A stretch of DNA of 64,000 nucleotides from Platanthera guangdongensis (GCA_039583875.1 CM077158.1:241103447-241167446), one strand, 5' to 3'. Shown: positions 36,901 through 41,764, numbered from the stretch's first letter. The notes: generated by a model not told the origin, from the letters alone. Translations and numbers: made by a program.

Positions 36901-37527
36901 GAACCTACGTTACAGATCAAGAAAATTTCACCTATATAACTATGGTTCATTGGAAAAGGCTGGTAAATGCATTTCTCATACATATTTCAGGTTTTTATAC
37001 AGTATAACAACAAGAGCATTAATAACTGGCATACTAATCTATGGAAGCAGGGAAAAAATATAATGACCAAATTTTAACATGAATATACAAATAATTAGCA
37101 CGCCAACCCTCTCAAGTGAAAAAATTATCATCAAAGAGATAACCTTATAAAGAATTTTTCAGATTGGGAAATCTCATGGAAAAAGAAAGGTTAGGCATGA
37201 ACCCCATTGGGTAACAGCGTTCCAGGGAACACCATATGTACTAACAGAAGCATCCTCTTTTCAGTACATGCACGATCTAATGCTTATTACAAAACAACTC
37301 CGGAACTATAAATGGAAAAATCAGATCATACCTTGAACTTAGCCTGCTTGAGGATTGGAGCATCGCCTGTGGCCCTCAGGTGAACGACTACTGTAAGCAA
37401 ATCATAAGGGGGGAAAAGCATGAAAACCAACAATCAGGAGTAATACTCTGGACCTGCAAACGAAGAAATGGATAATATTTCATTGATTGTTACCTTTGCG
37501 CTCAGAGGTTGGTGACTCTGACGCCAT
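939..37527 (-). CDS. ATG12: ATG12, ubiquitin-like autophagy protein (five exons)
   Basis: Complement join of 37494-37527, 37332-37390, 6141-6209, 5999-6061 and 939-998: 285 bp, 94 residues plus TGA. Exon 1 begins [11 protein letters not shown]; exon 2 carries [15 protein letters not shown]; exon 4 carries [17 protein letters not shown]; exon 5 ends [11 protein letters not shown]. These are hallmark segments of plant ATG12, and the length is normal for the plant family. All four introns are GT-AG; intron 1 is phase 1 and the others are phase 0. Known role: the C-terminal Gly is activated by ATG7, passed to ATG10 and joined to a Lys of ATG5; ATG12-ATG5 with ATG16 then promotes ATG8 lipidation on the phagophore. 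The oddity is size: 36.6 kb of gene for 285 coding bases, because introns 2 and 4 are packed with transposons. No coding defect is visible, so I infer a functional gene. Confidence 0.95.
1139..1440. repeat. Array of four ~32-bp palindromes
   Basis: Four palindromic units centred on GCCACGGTTTAAACCGTGGC lie at about 1207-1238, 1262-1293, 1318-1352 and 1379-1410. They are separated by A/T-rich spacers of roughly 25-50 bp. The first unit is a perfect 32-bp palindrome and the third is degraded. A GC-rich segment at 1139-1180 that starts 'caggggcggaccca' precedes them and resembles a DNA-transposon end. Repeated palindromes of this type occur in the subterminal regions of plant DNA transposons. 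The family is not established here, and no matching far end was found. Confidence 0.6.
1795..2035 (+). repeat. Dispersed repeat, copy 1
   Basis: This block resembles 5433-5710 in the same orientation. Shared phrases include 'caaggaaga', 'ccatact', 'cagtccagtggcaaaatcat'-like text and 'catgctag(c/t)ccttggtg'. Identity looks like roughly three quarters with indels. It runs into the gypsy RNase H scrap at 2037, so the pair may be decayed parts of one retroelement family. No terminal structure is visible. Confidence 0.45.
2037..2160 (+). pseudogene. Gypsy (Tat-type) pol scrap, RNase H tail
   Basis: The frame reads [20 protein letters not shown] followed by [12 protein letters not shown]. This matches the same segment of the gypsy element at 47245-47340 ([30 protein letters not shown]), the link between the two RNase H domains. 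Only about 40 codons are recognisable. Confidence 0.75.
2607..2800 (+). mobile_element. hAT-like element, left-end fragment
   Basis: The text 'catatgtcggatgtcggggacacgtcgg' and the following A/T-rich 'aatatttaaatatt' stretch match the left end of the non-autonomous hAT at 33418-34362. I found no matching right end nearby, so this is probably a truncated copy. Boundaries are approximate. Confidence 0.45.
3131..3249 (+). repeat. 5' LTR of the short copia element
   Basis: It starts TGTTAG and ends GACA. It is 119 bp, equal in length to its partner at 4985-5103, and is followed at once by TGGTATTAGAG, a copia primer site. Confidence 0.9.
3797..3990. repeat. MITE-like insertion rich in 'gatcgatcc' motifs
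   Basis: Many 'gatcc/ggatc' motifs and a 23-bp tandem doublet (gattcgatccaatcctaccatct form) lie between imperfect inverted ends, 'ggttgtcaggatcgcgatct' on the left and the complement of 'agatctcaatctggcaacc' on the right. This looks like a small DNA-transposon derivative inside the copia element. Family unknown. Confidence 0.4.
4140..4975 (+). pseudogene. Copia pol remnant (RT end and RNase H)
   Basis: Frame fragments include [28 protein letters not shown] text, [20 protein letters not shown] and [15 protein letters not shown]. The last 90 codons (4696-4968) are open and hold [25 protein letters not shown] and ADFLTKTLS, typical of the copia RNase H and C-terminal tail. Stops and frameshifts interrupt the rest. 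The gene ends just before the 3' LTR. Confidence 0.85.
4985..5103 (+). repeat. 3' LTR of the short copia element
   Basis: It is 119 bp, starts TGTTAGAAACAATTA and ends TTACATTTGACA. It differs from the 5' LTR at about 10-15 positions by eye, so the insertion is not recent. Confidence 0.9.
5433..5710 (+). repeat. Dispersed repeat, copy 2
   Basis: Counterpart of 1795-2035 in direct orientation (see that entry). It ends near 'tagctttcacggtggtcg', parallel to 'cgctctcgtggtggtca' at the other copy. Confidence 0.45.
5999..6061 (-). CDS. ATG12: ATG12 exon 4
   Basis: 63 bp between acceptor ttaccag and donor gtacgt. It reads [20 protein letters not shown] plus N. This is the most conserved ATG12 segment, the centre of the ubiquitin-like fold. 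Confidence 0.95.
6141..6209 (-). CDS. ATG12: ATG12 exon 3
   Basis: 69 bp between acceptor tttccag and donor gtaagt. It includes the segment [14 protein letters not shown]. Intron 3, between exons 3 and 4, is only 79 bp (6062-6140). Confidence 0.95.
6455..8065 (-). mobile_element. RTE-type LINE, 5'-truncated
   Basis: The 3' end is at about 6460 ('caacaacactcaagcctttatcc', the complement of the LINE end ...gcttgagtgttgttg). Going up, the complement reads the RT region: near 7540-7490 it gives [15 protein letters not shown], and near 7880-7930 it matches the LINE at 23208-23275. Many frameshifts are present, so no intact ORF remains. It is in sense orientation relative to ATG12. Confidence 0.8.
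8290..8420. repeat. Possible MITE end ('ggggtagtttggcac')
   Basis: The text 'ggggtagtttggcacagtgaccacagtcgtaaacg' resembles the termini of the small inverted-repeat elements near 42300 ('cgtttggcacgatggtggcggtcgtaaa' on the complement). I cannot find the second terminus, so this is tentative. Confidence 0.3.
8840..9240 (-). pseudogene. Copia RNase H fragment
   Basis: On the complement, 9060-9020 reads [13 protein letters not shown] text ('gcaacttgattgtcgcaatag' forward). Below it are a [23 protein letters not shown] stretch and a tail. The same text occurs in the antisense copia near 31660-31720. It is a short isolated scrap with no LTR visible. Confidence 0.6.
9245..9425. repeat. Degenerate ~16-bp minisatellite
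   Basis: About ten units vary around 'gtgggggtgacatttgtc', with substitutions (gcgaca, ggcaac, gacgtc). No host function is visible. Confidence 0.7.
9530..9870. repeat. Direct duplication flanking GC-rich hairpins
   Basis: The phrase 'ataagaaaaaatgactaaaaagac' with 'aaatgaaaaggag' occurs near 9537-9595 and again near 9819-9865. Between them, 9620-9700 holds short stems such as 'gcgggcttcgcccgc' and 'cacgggcttcgctcgtg'. Similar stems occur at 39190 and 40450-40490. Such GC stems are seen near Helitron 3' ends, but no Helitron boundary could be shown. Confidence 0.35.
9928..10044 (+). repeat. 5' LTR remnant of the gypsy derivative
   Basis: It matches two pieces of the 3' LTR: 'atagacccacatgggtac' joined directly to 'ttcagtcagtcaaactcg', with about 165 bp missing between them. 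It then continues to 'ctcggtttcaaca'. It is followed by TTTTGGTGCGGTGAGCG, the same primer-site text seen at 43560 and 61425. Confidence 0.8.
10099..10760 (+). pseudogene. Gypsy gag remnant
   Basis: ATG at 10099 opens [18 protein letters not shown]. Then come [29 protein letters not shown] and [19 protein letters not shown], the retrotransposon gag core also present at 43990-44230. Compared with that copy, one base is missing near 10683, which brings a stop at 10696. Homology ends abruptly at about 10760, where the tandem array starts. Confidence 0.85.
10762..11395 (+). repeat. ~87-bp tandem array inside the gypsy derivative
   Basis: Seven units begin 'g(g/a)ccaaagagatatgt', at about 10762, 10851, 10937, 11023, 11105, 11193 and 11278, with an eighth degenerate unit at 11363. 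Each contains 'gatgctcaacacccg', 'tcaggctcccactagctgat' and 'ggtggtagcgccc'. Unit length varies from about 82 to 89 bp. The array replaces the end of gag and all of pol. Confidence 0.92.
11396..12049. other. Spacer with short inverted 'gcgaga/tctcgc' motifs
   Basis: No coding frame is supported. The segment repeats phrases such as 'gccaatagggcgag', 'gtcgacgcgaga' and 'cgcgcgtgagccaat' two or three times. It includes the last degenerate echoes of the tandem unit ('gtcaggctctcac...agctgat'), so it looks like decayed array and element UTR. Confidence 0.5.
12050..13916 (-). pseudogene. Antisense gypsy gene with Transposase_28-like domain, three exons
   Basis: Exon 1 (13256-13916) starts [15 protein letters not shown]. 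It carries [20 protein letters not shown], then [20 protein letters not shown], resembling the 'putative gypsy type transposon' domain (Transposase_28). Two introns fit by phase: 13195-13255 (61 bp, GTAGCT...TGCAG) and 12404-12471 (68 bp, GTAAGC...TTGCAG). The last exons hold a heptad-rich, coiled-coil-like stretch ([37 protein letters not shown]). A TAG at 13022 after a proline run and another frame break spoil exon 2. Function unknown; an accessory gene of the retrotransposon. Confidence 0.75.
14040..14530. other. Region between the two antisense genes
   Basis: From 13917 to 14340 the text is A/T-richer and plausibly the promoter or leader of the lower antisense gene ('ctatttaaa' on the complement near 13990). 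From 14355 to 14537 there is a short open antisense stretch without recognisable domains, perhaps a 3' UTR or lost exon of the upper gene. Confidence 0.35.
14538..15529 (-). pseudogene. Second antisense gypsy gene, spliced, coiled coil
   Basis: I chose the ATG at 15529 ([20 protein letters not shown]), because upstream codons lie in the leader. A basic Ser/Pro-rich region follows. Two phase-consistent introns fit: 15090-15147 (GTAAGT...TTGCAG, 58 bp) and 14782-14847 (GTAGCC...CTGCAG, 66 bp). Joining across the first gives the frame [21 protein letters not shown] run of about 11 G/C near 14724-14734 breaks the frame before the final helical part ([20 protein letters not shown]), which ends at 14538. 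I do not recognise the family. Confidence 0.6.
15726..16507 (+). repeat. 3' LTR of the gypsy derivative (782 bp)
   Basis: It begins TGTACAACCCCG after the purine tract 'caaagagcggggat' and ends 'ctcggtttcaaca'. The same start and end bound the LTRs at 42716-43559 and 60577-61424. It contains two 'agaacagcgga(a/g)tt...gttgttggcaga' units and a TATA-like 'ctataaatagaccc'. Confidence 0.85.
16560..17345 (-). pseudogene. Copia RT fragment with an internal tandem duplication
   Basis: The complement reads [18 protein letters not shown], then [20 protein letters not shown] and [16 protein letters not shown] is the RT active site. A segment of about 270-290 bp is doubled: the text from 'ccaaggaagtagtataataa' (16795) recurs from 'ccaaggaagtagcataataa' (17067). 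YVDD therefore appears twice. Confidence 0.8.
18300..18730 (-). pseudogene. Copia integrase fragment
   Basis: The complement has a damaged version of the integrase core ([10 protein letters not shown], in place of the usual D-N-G-x-E-Y segment) and then [20 protein letters not shown], the conserved end of copia integrase. Frameshifts separate them. Confidence 0.65.
20177..20246 (+). repeat. 5' LTR remnant of outer copia
   Basis: It matches the last ~70 bp of the 3' LTR ('attcaaggagaataatttat' onward) and ends 'tttcataca'. The first ~160 bp are missing, where it meets the antisense copia. Confidence 0.8.
20884..21890 (+). pseudogene. Copia gag, zinc knuckle and protease remnant
   Basis: ATG at 20884 opens [20 protein letters not shown]. 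Then come [20 protein letters not shown] (copia gag/UBN2 type), the knuckle [14 protein letters not shown] (21595-21640) and the protease motif [13 protein letters not shown] (about 21825-21870). A frameshift near 21300 separates gag from the knuckle. Confidence 0.8.
22120..22664 (+). pseudogene. Outer copia pre-integrase and integrase start
   Basis: Frame fragments include HCSDIES-type pre-integrase text, the [11 protein letters not shown] segment near 22560 and [11 protein letters not shown] at 22640-22664. Homology stops exactly at the inner LTR. Confidence 0.75.
22660..22664 (+). repeat. Target site duplication AAAAT (left)
   Basis: The five bases before the inner 5' LTR are repeated exactly after the inner 3' LTR at 27786-27790. 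Confidence 0.9.
22665..22824 (+). repeat. Inner copia 5' LTR (160 bp)
   Basis: TGTTAGATTATGAAATATC ... TTATTTTACA. It contains two copies of the 'ggttcagctcaacagtcc'-type 18-mer. Confidence 0.92.
22925..24722 (+). mobile_element. RTE-type LINE, 5'-truncated, inside inner copia
   Basis: RT segments include [39 protein letters not shown] and a degraded catalytic motif (LFVNDIVLF in place of FADD). Next come [20 protein letters not shown] and [20 protein letters not shown]. It ends in a (TTG)n tail at 24701-24718. It is the longest of three copies of this family in the window. Left edge approximate. Confidence 0.88.
23495..24404 (+). pseudogene. LINE reverse transcriptase remnant
   Basis: Two open pieces (23495-23746 and 24018-24404) hold the finger/palm and thumb parts of an RTE reverse transcriptase. 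The palm motif is mutated and several frameshifts separate the pieces, so no activity is expected. Confidence 0.8.
24725..25706 (+). pseudogene. Inner copia pre-integrase and integrase
   Basis: The pre-integrase zinc region reads [17 protein letters not shown] and [12 protein letters not shown] (HHCC type). The integrase core has [18 protein letters not shown] and [20 protein letters not shown], then [18 protein letters not shown] frameshift at about 25065 splits the two. Confidence 0.85.
26112..27470 (+). pseudogene. Inner copia RT and RNase H
   Basis: [22 protein letters not shown], then [20 protein letters not shown], with the active site [13 protein letters not shown] at about 26630. RNase [18 protein letters not shown] and [20 protein letters not shown]. 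Frames shift near 26730 and 27035. Confidence 0.88.
27592..27785 (+). repeat. Inner copia 3' LTR (194 bp), 18-bp unit expanded
   Basis: Same ends as the 5' LTR, but it carries four tandem copies of an 18-mer (ggttcagctcaacagtcc form) where the 5' LTR has two. This accounts for the 34-bp length difference. Confidence 0.92.
27786..30005 (+). pseudogene. Outer copia integrase end, RT and RNase H
   Basis: Resumes with [17 protein letters not shown] pieces are [20 protein letters not shown] and the active site [14 protein letters not shown] near 29050. RNase H has [20 protein letters not shown], then [13 protein letters not shown] and VDYHFI. Several stops occur (for example TAA at 28857 and TGA at 29392). 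Confidence 0.85.
30014..30246 (+). repeat. Outer copia 3' LTR (233 bp)
   Basis: It follows the purine tract 'gagggag', starts at 'cgttggagaaggcccata' (expected TG mutated to CG) and ends 'tttcttatttcacaca'. It contains 'tagtcccacat' and a TATA-like 'tatatataagg', as copia LTRs do. Confidence 0.8.
30290..30590 (-). pseudogene. PIF/Harbinger transposase fragment
   Basis: The complement reads [20 protein letters not shown], then [20 protein letters not shown] and FICRH. This is the C-terminal part of the DDE_Tnp_4 (Harbinger/PIF) transposase, with the usual N-V-I-E-R-x-x-G and L-H-N-F-I signature. No terminal repeats were identified, so it is a scrap of a larger element. Confidence 0.8.
30600..31350. 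other. A/T-rich spacer with a 39-bp tandem doublet
   Basis: No gene is visible. At about 30858-30938 the unit 'aatagaaaatgataccgtgc' plus 19 more bases occurs twice in tandem. Confidence 0.6.
31355..31454 (-). repeat. 3' LTR of antisense copia (~100 bp)
   Basis: The complement starts TGTTAGAAAAGCCCATTTAA directly after the purine tract 'gcgggggag'. It includes 'tagtcccacataatg'. Its outer end is near 31355, where the flank 'agctaaaatttgg' begins. Confidence 0.65.
31470..33251 (-). pseudogene. Copia RT and RNase H (antisense copia)
   Basis: [22 protein letters not shown], then ETFSP; a frameshift near 32745; active site [14 protein letters not shown] near 32435. RNase H (32105-31584): [59 protein letters not shown]. 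Long open pieces and few breaks show a fairly young element. Confidence 0.9.
33418..34362. mobile_element. Non-autonomous hAT element (945 bp)
   Basis: It is inserted in the copia pol. Its ends are inverted: CAAGGTTGTAGATGTC on the left and the complement of GATATCTACAACACTG on the right. It is flanked by GGGAGGAG and GGGAGTAG, an 8-bp duplication with one mismatch, as hAT elements make. The right end (gccgacatgtcggacatgtcgg) matches the end of the hAT at 55640-55723. It has no transposase. An antisense 66-codon frame (33876-34076) has no known domain. Confidence 0.88.
34390..34960 (-). pseudogene. Copia integrase (antisense copia)
   Basis: The complement reads [20 protein letters not shown], then [20 protein letters not shown] and [15 protein letters not shown], the integrase core with the D-N-A-x-E-Y segment. 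The hAT insertion interrupts the frame shortly after YMFVGYS. Confidence 0.88.
35113..35562 (-). CDS. Copia protease and pre-integrase (antisense copia)
   Basis: ATG at 35562 opens [18 protein letters not shown]. The protease signature [13 protein letters not shown] follows within 40 codons, with no gag or zinc knuckle before it. The frame runs 149 codons into the spacer before the pre-integrase domain. The protease start sits directly against the repetitive leader, as in the copia at 48502. Confidence 0.75.
   Translation of the reverse strand: MTPDDSAVTSVVSSTEGITCLSHHPCWIVDSGATHHITSQKPPAYLQTPHPARITVANGDTLPVFGSAALQLTPTLSLSSVLHVSGSPFNLLFVSRLTHDLDCCITFSPSSFLMQDRRTRSTIGKGQLVNGLYILDIPPTLLLTISTVD
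35563..36505 (-). repeat. GC-rich repetitive leader of antisense copia
   Basis: It is composed of varied 'gcggcctg', 'ctgctagccgcccg' and 'tctgtccgcgcgg' type motifs (read on the complement). It is about 940 bp and sits where gag would be expected. Open frames through it are low-complexity (Arg/Ser/Leu/Cys) and differ with frame, so I do not call a protein. Confidence 0.75.
36519..36660 (-). repeat. 5' LTR of antisense copia (142 bp)
   Basis: The complement starts TGTTAGAGTTAG and ends CTCTGATACCA, directly against the primer site TGGTATCAGAG. LTR end and primer site form a perfect 22-bp palindrome at 36508-36529. Confidence 0.85.
36661..36750. repeat. 45-bp tandem target repeat
   Basis: 'gtaacaatattctttcctag' plus 'gaaaaatataaat' occurs twice, separated by 'agctaaaatttg'. 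The same 'agctaaaatttgg' also flanks the far end of the copia element at 31342-31355. The element therefore seems to have inserted in the first unit of a tandem pair. No perfect target duplication is left. Confidence 0.7.
37332..37390 (-). CDS. ATG12: ATG12 exon 2
   Basis: 59 bp between acceptor gcttacag and donor gtatga. It completes a split Val codon (G from exon 1 plus TA) and reads [19 protein letters not shown]. Downstream of its donor is the 31-kb intron. Confidence 0.95.
37494..37527 (-). CDS. ATG12: ATG12 exon 1 (start codon)
   Basis: ATG at 37527, giving [11 protein letters not shown] and one base of the next codon, then donor gtaaca. Intron 1 is 103 bp (37391-37493). No upstream in-frame ATG of ATG12 character was seen; plant ATG12 usually begins close to this point. 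Confidence 0.92.
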
Positions 37528-38600
37528 GATCCAGATGACTGGTGAAGGTTTCTTCCCTTTTATTGCGGCTGAGCTATTCGAATTCAAACTAATGGAATAT
37601 GGAATGCCAGATTGGAAGAGACGATGGCTCTTTTGGGGGTAACTGATGCCAATGAAAAAGATGTTGAGAGAAATTAGTGGCATGAATAAAGCTGCTAGGA
37701 AAGCACTGATAAGAAAGTTGCAAACTGTTTAGTAGAACAGTTGTATGAAAGCAGAAATCAATTCCAAGGGACAGAAACAAATCATACATCTCAATCATTA
37801 AAGAAATCAATCTACTGTCAATGGAATTTAAGCAGAAATGCAGTAACCCAAAAGCTTGAAACCATGGATCTGGATCAACCGTTGGGTATGTCCACAATAT
37901 ATTTCATCCAAAGTAATGTGGGAGAATGGCTTTACCACTGTAAGAGAATGGCTTTACCACTGTAAGAGAATGGCTTTAACACTGCAAGCAGGAATAAAAT
38001 TTCAAGCTATTTTTTCTACAATAGCTGTTCTTTTTAATGCCACAAATTTCTAATTTTCCCAGTCTATACATAACTGGTGCAGGAACAAGGGATCAAAGCA
38101 GGAATCAGTGAATATGAAAATTAATCTACAACGATTTACGTTCCTGAAGGAGCAATGGGAATCAAGAGAGTAATCCAAAAAAAATGAAACTTTTGAGTAA
38201 ACCAATGCCTTAGAGAAGGAGAACGAACCTTCAGAGAACGTATTCATTGTAGATTTGTGAATGGGGCGTCTCCTTTGACTGCTCACTACAAAGAAGTCGG
38301 TGGTAAAAGTGTGATTGTGCAACGACTAGGGATGCGAATGTGAGGGGCACGGGAAGAAAACGTCGGCGCGGGGCACAGATTCTCCTCTAGTTCTCGCTCT
38401 CTCATGAGATCTCTAATGGCATTTTGGAGCAACCTGGCATGAGATTTCCATCGTTGTGGGCAGGCTGTGAAATGCAGGAGAGATGATTGCTCAATAATGC
38501 AAGAAGCGCAGGAAAAAAACTCCTATTAAACACATGTTTCATCCCCAAACTTGTCTCCTTAGCTTTCCAGGAGGCCTTGAAAACCCTTTGTAGAAAAAGT
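37528..38600 (-). promoter_or_regulatory. ATG12 5' flank
   Basis: This should hold the ATG12 5' UTR and promoter, but I cannot place a TATA box or start site with confidence. It includes a 22-bp unit (agagaatggctttaccactgta form) repeated three times at 37921-37986. From 37886 outward the sequence recurs at 55724 onward. Confidence 0.4.
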
Positions 38601-38603
38601 TTT

Positions 38604-38982
38604 TGTTACGGATCATCCGTCGGTTGTCTTGTATTATTATTATTATTTATATGTTGAGTCTAGTCACTGTATCGAGTCGTGTTGTATTGAGTCATAGTCG
38701 TAGTAGCGTTGAGTGTTTTTAATATTTGTTGTATGTTTGTGCTATTACGGTTATGTCATCGATGCTTATATATATAGGGCCCTTGGGTTTGTAATGATTA
38801 TGCAAGAAAATATCAAGGTTCTCTTTCTCTCCCTCAAGCTCTTCTCTTCTCACCACCCCCCTCCCTTCTAGGGTTTCAACTTCTCTCATCTCCACCATTT
38901 CTAGAGCTAACAACCCTTGTATCCCCACCTCCTTTGCACCTTTTGGTTGCCATCCAACGAACCAGCATCCAGGCACGTAACA
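38604..38982 (+). repeat. Solo LTR (379 bp) with GTTTT target duplication
   Basis: TGTTACG...CGTAACA, flanked by GTTTT at 38599-38603 and again at 38983-38987. It contains a TATA-like 'tatatatagggccc' at about 38765. No internal retrotransposon sequence is present, so recombination between two LTRs removed the body. The second copy lies at 56447-56833. Confidence 0.85.
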
Positions 38983-39179
38983 GTTTTCTCGCACCTGAGC
39001 AAACAAATGATTCTAAAATGACTTTAATGGTTAGAATGAAACGCACCCCCAAACAAATATTGCGACAACCCGAGCTCTATTTTTTATTTCTTTATTTATA
39101 GCATATTAGCATTTTTCATATTCTCTTGTGTTATATATCTTTTTGATTAAAATATTTTAAAACGAAATATATATATATA

Positions 39180-39300
39180 CTATCTACGAGTGACAGACAC
39201 GGGGCTTCGCCCCTACGTCCAACCACAATAATACCCCAACCACAACAATACCCTAACCACGGCAATACCCCGACCACGATAGGTTTAGGGAGAGAAAAAA
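39180..39300. repeat. 'acaataccccaaccac' simple repeat beside a GC stem
   Basis: A short stem 'cacggggcttcgcccc' is followed by four units of about 17 bp around 'ccaaccacaacaatacccc'. It recurs at 57040-57140 with one unit more. Confidence 0.6.
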
Positions 39301-39425
39301 TCGCCTCTCCGCCTCTTGCTTATGCCAGACGATGAGAGAAAAGAAATCTAGAAAAGTAATGATAGGAGAGGTATCATTTGAGCGGGATTTTGAAAATTAC
39401 CTAACTGTACTTTTTTTTATAATTA

Positions 39426-39551
39426 GCCCGAAGACAAGCGGGTTGTGCCTGAAGACAAGCGGGTCGCGCCCGTAGGCAAGCGAATTGTGCCCGTAGGCAA
39501 GCGGGTTGCGCCCGTAGGCAAGCGGGTTGCGCCCGTAGGCAAGCGAGTTGC
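39426..39551 (+). repeat. 21-bp tandem array, six units (copy A)
   Basis: Six consecutive 21-mers around 'gcccgtaggcaagcgggttgc' (126 bp). The counterpart at 57288-57412 also has six units, but with different sequence variants in units 3-6. Confidence 0.9.
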
Positions 39552-39689
39552 ACTCACATATAGTTGAAGACAACAACTGGAGGATTGTGTGTCTACTATA
39601 CATATTAATACATATTTTGGAAGCAAATGAATAATATACAAAGTTGGCATCAATTCATAAAATACAAAAAAAAGTAGAGAATTTTCTTG

Positions 39690-41260
39690 CCAACTGGCAA
39701 ATATTGGCTTAGGACAATACTAAAGCATTTATGGGGATTGTTGAACGTACATATCTGAAACTTCTTCTCAGATAGATCAACATGCGGGCACTCCATTTTG
39801 CATGACCAAGTGGAGGGAAGTTGATTTATTTTGAGTAGTGTAGAGTAAGGGATTTTACAATTATTCTTATACAATCTAAGTTTTTTCTTCCTTTGCAAAA
39901 CTTTAGGCCTCATAATTTCGTAAAACTAAATCCAGAATAAATAATGCAGGTGACTGAAGTAAGGAAATGTTCATGGATGAAATAAAGACACAAAAAGTTA
40001 TTTACCTCTACTTCAGCAAAAGGTTTTCCCTCTATGATTGTGCTCCATACAATGTTGCTTATTCTCGTGAAGATCTACATTGCATAAGGGATTTTACTCT
40101 TTTTTTGTCAATCAAGCTTAACTGAGCAGCTCTATGCTAAATAGAGATCAGAAATGTTCAAACTATGAGAATAATGAGTTGACTTGATAAACAGAAGTTT
40201 GTCGCAATACAACAAATCTACAAAAACAAATAGCTCAGGCAAATAAATAAGGGTGTGTAAACATGTAATGGGTAAAAGAAGAAAAAAGCTTAAGTGAGAA
40301 TTACCAAGGATCTGAAGCTAATAATTGTCATACTCCGAAGCCTCCGAAACATACAAATAAATTATGTGAATGCTCCATGATCTACTTATGTGAATACTCT
40401 CGTGCTAGATGCTCCCCTTCAGGTTGTGCCCGCAGGCATACGGATTACGCCCGTGCTCTGCGGCGGGCTTCGCCCGAAGGCAAGCGGGATGCTAAGACTT
40501 GAAAAGATTGTGCGGGACATTTATATAAAATTTTCTACATTCAACTAAACAAATCAAAAGGCCAATTTCATTGATGTGTTTCCTAAATTTTTGTGCTTTA
40601 CAAGAATGGGAATGCATTTTGTATGTAAATGACTCATTATTGAATCAATAAGGTTTTCAACTTTTCATGGACCAAAAAACAGATTAACCTGACAGACACG
40701 CTCATACATTAACATAGGAAAAGCAAATAAAAAATAAAGAAACAAGAACTTATCCTCCACATTCAAAGTTTATGTTGAACAGAAGTTCTCAATGCATTAA
40801 ATGTGCTTAAATGTCAAATTGAAGGAATAAAGTATTAGATGTCAGAATTCTGTTTTGCATCAATTTGAGGGCATCATTGTTGCCTAAGATTTTGATCATT
40901 AGTAGAAAGAGTTTCTTTCTCTCTTGAAAAAATGATTGGAGAAATTACTTAAAGATTGATGGAGAAGAAGTGAATACCGGGGACAGGAGTCGTTTGCAGG
41001 CTGAGTTGGCGTCTGGAGGCGTCGGCGGAAGGTGACGGCGAGCGGAATCGGGGGCGGTGTTTGAGTTCAGGCGGCGGTTTCAGGCTGAGAACGGCGGCAA
41101 GCGTCGGTTACAGGCAGAAGCTGCGGGTTTCGCCGGAGAGTTGTCGTTTTTCGGGATTCAGTCGGGATTCAGACGGAGACGGGTTGCGAACGGCGGCAAG
41201 CTTTCGACGGGAAATGGAGCTGTAGGTTTTCTGAAGCCAAAGCTGATCTAAATATTGATG
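39690..41260 (-). other. Unrecognised region with exon-like pieces (copy A)
   Basis: Between the array and the MITEs the text is unique to the duplicated block. On the complement, 40013-40083 looks like an exon (acceptor tgtag, donor gtaaat), but copy A has one extra base compared with 57866-57933. The GC-rich stretch 40980-41255 is well kept between copies and has a 64-codon plus-strand frame (41057-41251) with no known domain. I cannot name a gene. Confidence 0.3.
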
Positions 41261-41312
41261 GGAAGGATTAGAAGATAATGGCAAAATTGTGAAATCAGTT
41301 TTTTTTTTTTTT

Positions 41313-41725
41313 GTGGTTGTTAACCGCAACCCGTAATTGGCTAGTCGCACCTCAAATTCACCCAATTTTTCACGCCTTTTGAAATACGCCTTGTACATGC
41401 AATTTCAGGAAAAGTGTTCAACACGAAAGTTGTAGATATCGATGAGATTTACAACTTTCGTGTTGAACACTTTTCCTGAAATTGCATGTACAAGACGTAT
41501 TTCAAAAAGACACAAAATTGGGGCATATTTACAAAGTACGCCTTGTACATGCATTTTTAGGAAAAGTGATCAACAAGAAAGTTGTAGATATCGCCGATAT
41601 CTACAACTTTCGTGTTGAACACTTTTCCTGATATTGCATGTACAAGGCGTATTTCGAAATGACGTGAAAAATTGGAAAACTTTGGGGTGCGACAAGTAAA
41701 ATAACGGGTTGCGGTTAACAATCAC
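41313..41725. mobile_element. Fold-back MITE (413 bp) with double internal hairpins, copy A
   Basis: Terminal inverted repeats: GTGGTTGTTAACCGCAACCC on the left and the complement of GGGTTGCGGTTAACAATCAC on the right. They extend to ~44 bp with few mismatches. Inside are two hairpins, each with an arm around 'caggaaaagtg(t/a)tcaaca' and 'aaagttgtagatatc', so almost the whole element can fold. T tracts flank it. Family uncertain (Mutator-like or other). Confidence 0.85.
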
Positions 41726-41764
41726 CTTTTTTTGGGCTTTTGAATGGTTGAAATAAGCCTATAA

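Larger units (their letters stand above)
6210..37331 (-). other. ATG12: ATG12 intron 2 (31.1 kb, TE-filled)
   Basis: Donor GTATGA lies below 37332 and acceptor TTCCAG lies above 6209. It contains at least one LINE, one gypsy derivative, four copia elements or remnants, a second LINE, a hAT derivative and a Harbinger scrap. The two ends (6210-6440 and 36750-37331) look like ordinary A/T-rich intron sequence without an element that I can name. Confidence 0.88.

Noticed and set aside
939..37527. ATG12 as a processed or broken pseudogene
   Set aside because: Introns are present with intact GT-AG sites and matching phases, and there is no frameshift or stop in 94 codons.
39426..39551. Regular short repeats considered as CRISPR
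   Set aside because: The 21-bp units are contiguous, without spacers, and the window is plant nuclear DNA.
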